Virus record (IMG/VR): IMGVR_UViG_3300025120_000376
Coordinates: 1 to 28,787 of that record
Direction: 5' to 3' (one strand)
DNA length: 28,787 nt
From: a virus
In this document: piece by piece, positions 26,586 through 28,787 of the stretch
Layout: each line of letters starts with the position of its first letter
Numbering within the stretch: position 1 is the stretch's first letter
The notes under the pieces: model-generated
What the model was told of the DNA's origin: nothing
The model's input: the letters and a program-made list of their open reading frames with translations, nothing else
Database searches by the model: none
Translations under genes and position numbers: made by a program

Positions 26586-27140
26586 ATGCTATTAAGTGCT
26601 AGAAATAATCAATTTAAATTTAATTTTCCAAGGAATTTTGTACCTAAAGAAATAGCAGCTAGATATAAACCCTTTCTTACACGAATACCAGGCGGTTTAA
26701 TTAAAGAACCTATTGATTTTTGGAACTATGGGATACAATCTATTAATTTACCTGGACCTTCATTTGACCCGGTACAACAAAATGATTTTCCTGGAAATAC
26801 TCGAAATTTTAGAGCAAGTGTTCCTAAGCAAGAATTATTTGATAAAAAGCTAACAGTAACAATGCAAGCATTTGATGGTTATGTTAATTATTGGATGGCT
26901 GTAGAAATGTTTGACTATTATTATAAACAAAATGGTAGGAATCCTTTTTTACCTGAAGGCGTAGGAATACAGATGTTAGATTCTGATGGTACAATCTTTG
27001 TTACTATTCAATTAAAGAATATGATTATGAATAATATTGGTGCATTGGATTTAAACTTTTCAAGTAACACTATTGAATTTGAAACTTTTGATATTGAATT
27101 TACTTATAACATTTTGGATATAGCAGTTAACATAACCTAA
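26586..27140 (+). CDS. Tail tube-fold protein (gp19- or gp54-like)
   Basis: A 184-aa protein, close to T4 gp19 (163 aa). The pattern fits the tail-tube family of contractile phages: an N-terminal arm with NNQFKFNFPRNF, a WNYGIQSINLPGPSFD strand-loop (residues 46-61) and a central KKLTVTMQAFDGYVNYWMAV strand-helix. It ends with a closing beta hairpin pair (GTIFVTIQLKNMIMNNIG and TIEFETFDIEFTYNIL). Tube proteins stack as hexameric rings around the DNA channel; T4 gp48 and gp54 share the fold at the baseplate end. This copy sits among baseplate-type genes, so it may be the tube initiator rather than the main tube protein. No second tube-like gene is in the window to compare. Confidence 0.6.
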   Translation: MLLSARNNQFKFNFPRNFVPKEIAARYKPFLTRIPGGLIKEPIDFWNYGIQSINLPGPSFDPVQQNDFPGNTRNFRASVPKQELFDKKLTVTMQAFDGYVNYWMAVEMFDYYYKQNGRNPFLPEGVGIQMLDSDGTIFVTIQLKNMIMNNIGALDLNFSSNTIEFETFDIEFTYNILDIAVNIT

Positions 27141-27153
27141 TATATAAACAAAT
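27140..27153 (+). promoter_or_regulatory. Candidate late promoter before the internal head protein gene
   Basis: ATATATAAACAAAT, identical over 14 bases to the element at 7-20 and placed almost the same distance before a start codon (11 versus 10 bases). It begins on the last base of the tube-like gene. Two identical copies in matching positions make this the best supported promoter candidate here, but no function has been shown. Confidence 0.4.
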
Positions 27154-27164
27154 AAAGTAAACAA

Positions 27165-27521
27165 ATGAAAACCTTTAACGATTATTTAACTGAGAATAGA
27201 GAAGAAGCTTTAAACATACAAGATTTATTAAATGAATCTCATGATTTAACAGAAGAACAGGATGCTGCAATTGATATGGCAGTAGAAAGAATTCTCGAAG
27301 CTCAAAAAGAAGGTAAGAATCTAGAAGACTGCGTTGAAGAAATAATTAATGAAGGTTTATTAGGAAGTATATTTGGTGGATTAACTGGTTTTGCTTTAGG
27401 AAAAACTATAGGTAAGGCTGTAGCTAAAGTCCTAGGTGTTACTAAAGGTGTACTTTATGATTTATTAACTTCACGTCTTGTTGGTGCTGCGTTAGGTGCA
27501 GTCATTGGCAAGAGAATATAA
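27165..27521 (+). CDS. Probable internal head protein with capsid-targeting N-terminus and glycine-zipper tail
   Basis: A 118-aa protein. It opens with MKTFNDYLTE, very like the capsid-targeting start of T4 internal proteins (IPIII begins MKTYQEFIAE) and of many small head proteins in T4-like phages. Prohead protease sites of the T4 type (L/I-x-E before a small residue) are present: LNE|S at 22-25, ILE|A at 43-46 and INE|G at 61-64. Residues 11-62 are acidic and helical. From 64 on the protein is basic and hydrophobic with spaced glycines (LLGSIFGGLTGFALGKTIGK, LVGAALGAVIGKRI), a glycine-zipper pattern seen in membrane-inserting peptides. Cleavage after E63 would release exactly this half. 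Packaging and ejection with the DNA are inferred; a non-head membrane protein is the main alternative. Confidence 0.5.
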   Translation: MKTFNDYLTENREEALNIQDLLNESHDLTEEQDAAIDMAVERILEAQKEGKNLEDCVEEIINEGLLGSIFGGLTGFALGKTIGKAVAKVLGVTKGVLYDLLTSRLVGAALGAVIGKRI

Positions 27522-27526
27522 TTTAT

Positions 27527-28186
27527 ATGATAAATATAGGAATTGATTTTTCTTTAAATAGTCCAGGTGCATGTATAGAAACATCGGAGGGACAATACAA
27601 ATTCATAACATTTTTTAATTACGGTAATCGTATATGGGATGAGGAAGGTAAAAAAATACCTAAGGCATTCAGTGTTCATAAAGAACTGATGGATGATAAT
27701 GCTATTTTAGGATTTCCATACACAAGAGATGTAACAAGTAAAGATTTTTTACCTAGGGAACGTCAGAAGTTATATGATGCAGGAAATATTAGTTCTTTAA
27801 TGGTTAATGTTTTTTCTACTATGTTTGATGATGATGAAGTATCTGTTGCATTAGAAGGATTCTCTTATGGGTCTAAAGGAAATTCATTTATAGATATAAT
27901 TCAATACAATACTTTTTTAAGAAAGGAATTAATAGACAAATATACTGTAGAGAAATTATCAGTTTTTCAACCTTCTCATGTAAAAAAAATTGCAGGCAAA
28001 GGAAATGGAAATAAACATTATATGATAAAAGCATTCCAAGATGATGTTCTAAATGATAAGAACCTAAGGAGCACTAAACTTTGGAAATGGTGTAAAGGAA
28101 AAGACTTCAGCACAAAAATACCTAAACCTTTAGATGACCTAGTAGACAGCTACTTTATCGTACAAACTTTAAAGGCTAACAACTAG
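27527..28186 (+). CDS. ruvC: RuvC-like Holliday junction resolvase
   Basis: A 219-aa RNase H-fold nuclease of the RuvC type. The expected acidic residues are visible in order: D7 in NIGIDFSLNSPG, E110 in VALEGFSYG, and D204 with D207 in PLDDLVDSYF, giving the D-E-D-D set. The stretch FQPSHVKKIAGKGNGNK (147-163) matches the basic P-x-x-V-K-K...G-x-G loop before the last helices, which contacts DNA. Length is somewhat above bacterial RuvC (about 170), with an insertion at about 35-85. Such enzymes cut four-way junctions; in phages they clear recombination and replication branches before packaging, a job done by endonuclease VII (gp49) in T4. It lies 5 bases after the head-protein gene, so it is probably made late. 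Confidence 0.8.
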   Translation: MINIGIDFSLNSPGACIETSEGQYKFITFFNYGNRIWDEEGKKIPKAFSVHKELMDDNAILGFPYTRDVTSKDFLPRERQKLYDAGNISSLMVNVFSTMFDDDEVSVALEGFSYGSKGNSFIDIIQYNTFLRKELIDKYTVEKLSVFQPSHVKKIAGKGNGNKHYMIKAFQDDVLNDKNLRSTKLWKWCKGKDFSTKIPKPLDDLVDSYFIVQTLKANN

Positions 28187-28231
28187 ATACTTTTCTTTCT
28201 TTGAATAGTTAAAAATTATATTGCAACTTAG

Positions 28232-28239
28232 TAACTTTG
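28232..28239 (+). promoter_or_regulatory. Bacteroidota-type -7 element before the groES-like gene
   Basis: TAACTTTG matches the Bacteroidota housekeeping -7 consensus TAnnTTTG exactly and lies 31 bases before the start at 28271. No TTG occurs at the usual 17-23 base spacing upstream (candidates are at 28201 and 28221, too far and too near), so the -33 half is missing. It could give the co-chaperonin gene its own transcription by host polymerase. Confidence 0.3.
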
Positions 28240-28270
28240 TTTCAGCTTTTTGCAAAAAAAATAAAATAAA

Positions 28271-28558
28271 ATGATAAAACCCTTAGGAAATAGAATATTT
28301 TTAAAAAAAGATGAGCAACCTGAAAAGAAAGGTGATATAATTTTATTAAAAAAGGATGGGATGTATGCTCCTCCTTATGCAGGTACTATTATTGGGATCG
28401 GTGATGAAGTTAAAGATAAAGAATATCAAATTGGGACAAAGGTTCTTTTTCATGACTTGGCGGGTATAGAATTTCAGCATAAGGAAGAAACTATATTTAG
28501 TTTAAGAGAAAGAGATATAACTGCAATTATTTTAGATAAAAATGTACAAGTAATCTGA
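28271..28558 (+). CDS. groES: GroES-like co-chaperonin (Cpn10 / gp31-type)
   Basis: At 95 aa this matches the Cpn10 family (E. coli GroES 97 aa, T4 gp31 111 aa). The opening IKPLGNRIFLKK matches the family's first strand. Residues 14-34 form the mobile loop, with the hydrophobic GroEL-binding tripeptide I-I-L at 23-25 (I-V-L in GroES). YAGTIIGIGDEV (36-47), IGTKVLFHDLAG (54-65) and the final SLRERDITAII strand complete the barrel. The protein caps host GroEL. T4 gp31 replaces GroES to fold the large capsid protein gp23, and a similar use is likely here. An 84-base gap with a host-like -7 element precedes it, unlike the tight spacing elsewhere, suggesting separate control. Confidence 0.9.
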   Translation: MIKPLGNRIFLKKDEQPEKKGDIILLKKDGMYAPPYAGTIIGIGDEVKDKEYQIGTKVLFHDLAGIEFQHKEETIFSLRERDITAIILDKNVQVI

Positions 28559-28576
28559 AACAAACTGACTTAGGAG

Positions 28577-28592
28577 ATATATAATAAACAAA
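28577..28592 (+). promoter_or_regulatory. Candidate late promoter for the last gene
   Basis: ATATATAATAAACAAA combines parts of the elements at 7-20/27140-27153 (AAACAAA) and 2226-2243 (ATATATAATAAA). If used, it gives the gene at 28728 a leader of roughly 130 bases, far longer than elsewhere in the window. Confidence 0.3.
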
Positions 28593-28599
28593 GGTACTG

Positions 28600-28617
28600 A
28601 AAAGTTTGGTACTTTTT
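28600..28617 (+). terminator. Possible weak terminator after the groES-like gene
   Basis: AAAAGT, a TTGGT loop and ACTTTT form a perfect 6-base hairpin ending in five T residues (28613-28617), 42 bases after the groES-like stop. The stem has only one G-C pair, so it may be weak or accidental. It also lies just after a candidate promoter, which argues against strong termination here. Confidence 0.2.
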
Positions 28618-28625
28618 AAACTGGC

Positions 28626-28686
28626 GATAACAAGGCAAAATAAATAGGCAATTAAATAAGTAGTTTAGGCATAGAGCTTTGTTATC
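28626..28686 (+). promoter_or_regulatory. Long hairpin in the leader of the last gene
   Basis: GATAACAAGGC (28626-28636) pairs with GCTTTGTTATC (28676-28686) over 11 bases with one G-U pair, enclosing a 39-base loop. The loop carries AGGCAATTAA (28646-28655), which is repeated exactly at 28717-28726, ending one base before the ATG at 28728. A hairpin plus a repeat of the start-proximal sequence suggests leader-level control of translation. The pairing is visible; the control is inferred. Confidence 0.4.
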
Positions 28687-28727
28687 ATTTTAAATAATAA
28701 TAATAATAACAAAAAAAGGCAATTAAC

Positions 28728-28787
28728 ATGGCAAATGAATTCGACATTTTTAACGTAAGTGTAAAAGATTTAGACACTGGTGAAAGA
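28728..28787 (+). CDS. Start of a further gene, cut by the window end
   Basis: An ATG at 28728 opens a reading frame that stays open for all 20 codons to the window end (MANEFDIFNVSVKDLDTGER). The frame is AT-rich like its neighbours and preceded by an A-rich stretch with AAAAGGCAATTAAC. Too little is present to assign a product. The unusually long and structured leader suggests a strongly or specially regulated gene, for example an abundant DNA-binding or capsid protein, but that is only a guess. Confidence 0.6.
   Translation, partial: MANEFDIFNVSVKDLDTGER

Noticed and set aside
28594-28612. Direct repeat GGTACT (28593-28598 and 28608-28613) as an operator
   Set aside because: Six bases twice in AT-rich DNA, partly overlapping a small hairpin; too short to support a claim.
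1-28787. tRNA genes, insertion sequences, integrase or attachment sites
   Set aside because: I saw no cloverleaf-like segment in the few gaps, no transposase or integrase motifs in any frame, and no terminal repeats; the gaps are too short to hold most of these.

Overview
The window looks like part of the late (virion) region of a tailed phage with a contractile, T4-type tail that infects a Bacteroidota host, probably a flavobacterium-like bacterium. Support for a T4-like myovirus comes from a gp25-like baseplate wedge protein directly followed by a gp6-like wedge protein, then a series of very large structural proteins in the place where T4 carries genes 7 to 12. A tail-tube-fold protein, a GroES/gp31-type co-chaperonin and a small protein with a T4-style capsid-targeting N-terminus add to this. 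The host guess rests on weaker signs. The DNA is very AT-rich, with AGA as the main Arg codon. Most start codons sit behind A-rich leaders without a clear Shine-Dalgarno sequence. A perfect Bacteroidota-type -7 element (TAnnTTTG) lies before the groES-like gene.

Layout: every supported gene is on the + strand and gaps are mostly under 60 bases, so the window reads as one or a few long late transcripts. Positions 31-1323 hold an amidoligase-like enzyme with a C-terminal pentapeptide-repeat tail. 1330-2193 is a virion structural protein of neck/connector character. 2252-4484 is the baseplate wedge pair gp25-gp6. 4486-4755 is a small unknown protein. 4762-20369 holds four large baseplate/tail proteins (1380, 708, 1281 and 1578 aa), with a short fibre-like protein after the first. 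20379-23330 is a collagen-repeat tail fibre. 23351-24369 is a translationally coupled coiled-coil plus membrane protein pair, a possible lysis or envelope module. 24384-27140 holds two structural proteins and a tail-tube-like protein. 27165-28558 holds a probable internal head protein, a RuvC-like resolvase and a GroES-like co-chaperonin. A structured 169-base leader then precedes a gene cut by the window end.

How they fit: gp25 and gp6 would build the wedge core and the large proteins the outer wedge and periphery. The 215-aa and 983-aa proteins share an N-terminal peptide and probably dock on the same type of site. The co-chaperonin would help host GroEL fold the capsid protein, and the resolvase would clear branched DNA before packaging. 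The amidoligase fusion, the possible ejected head protein with a glycine-zipper tail, and the structured leader at the right end are the least conventional parts. All family calls were made by reading sequence patterns; no database search was possible.
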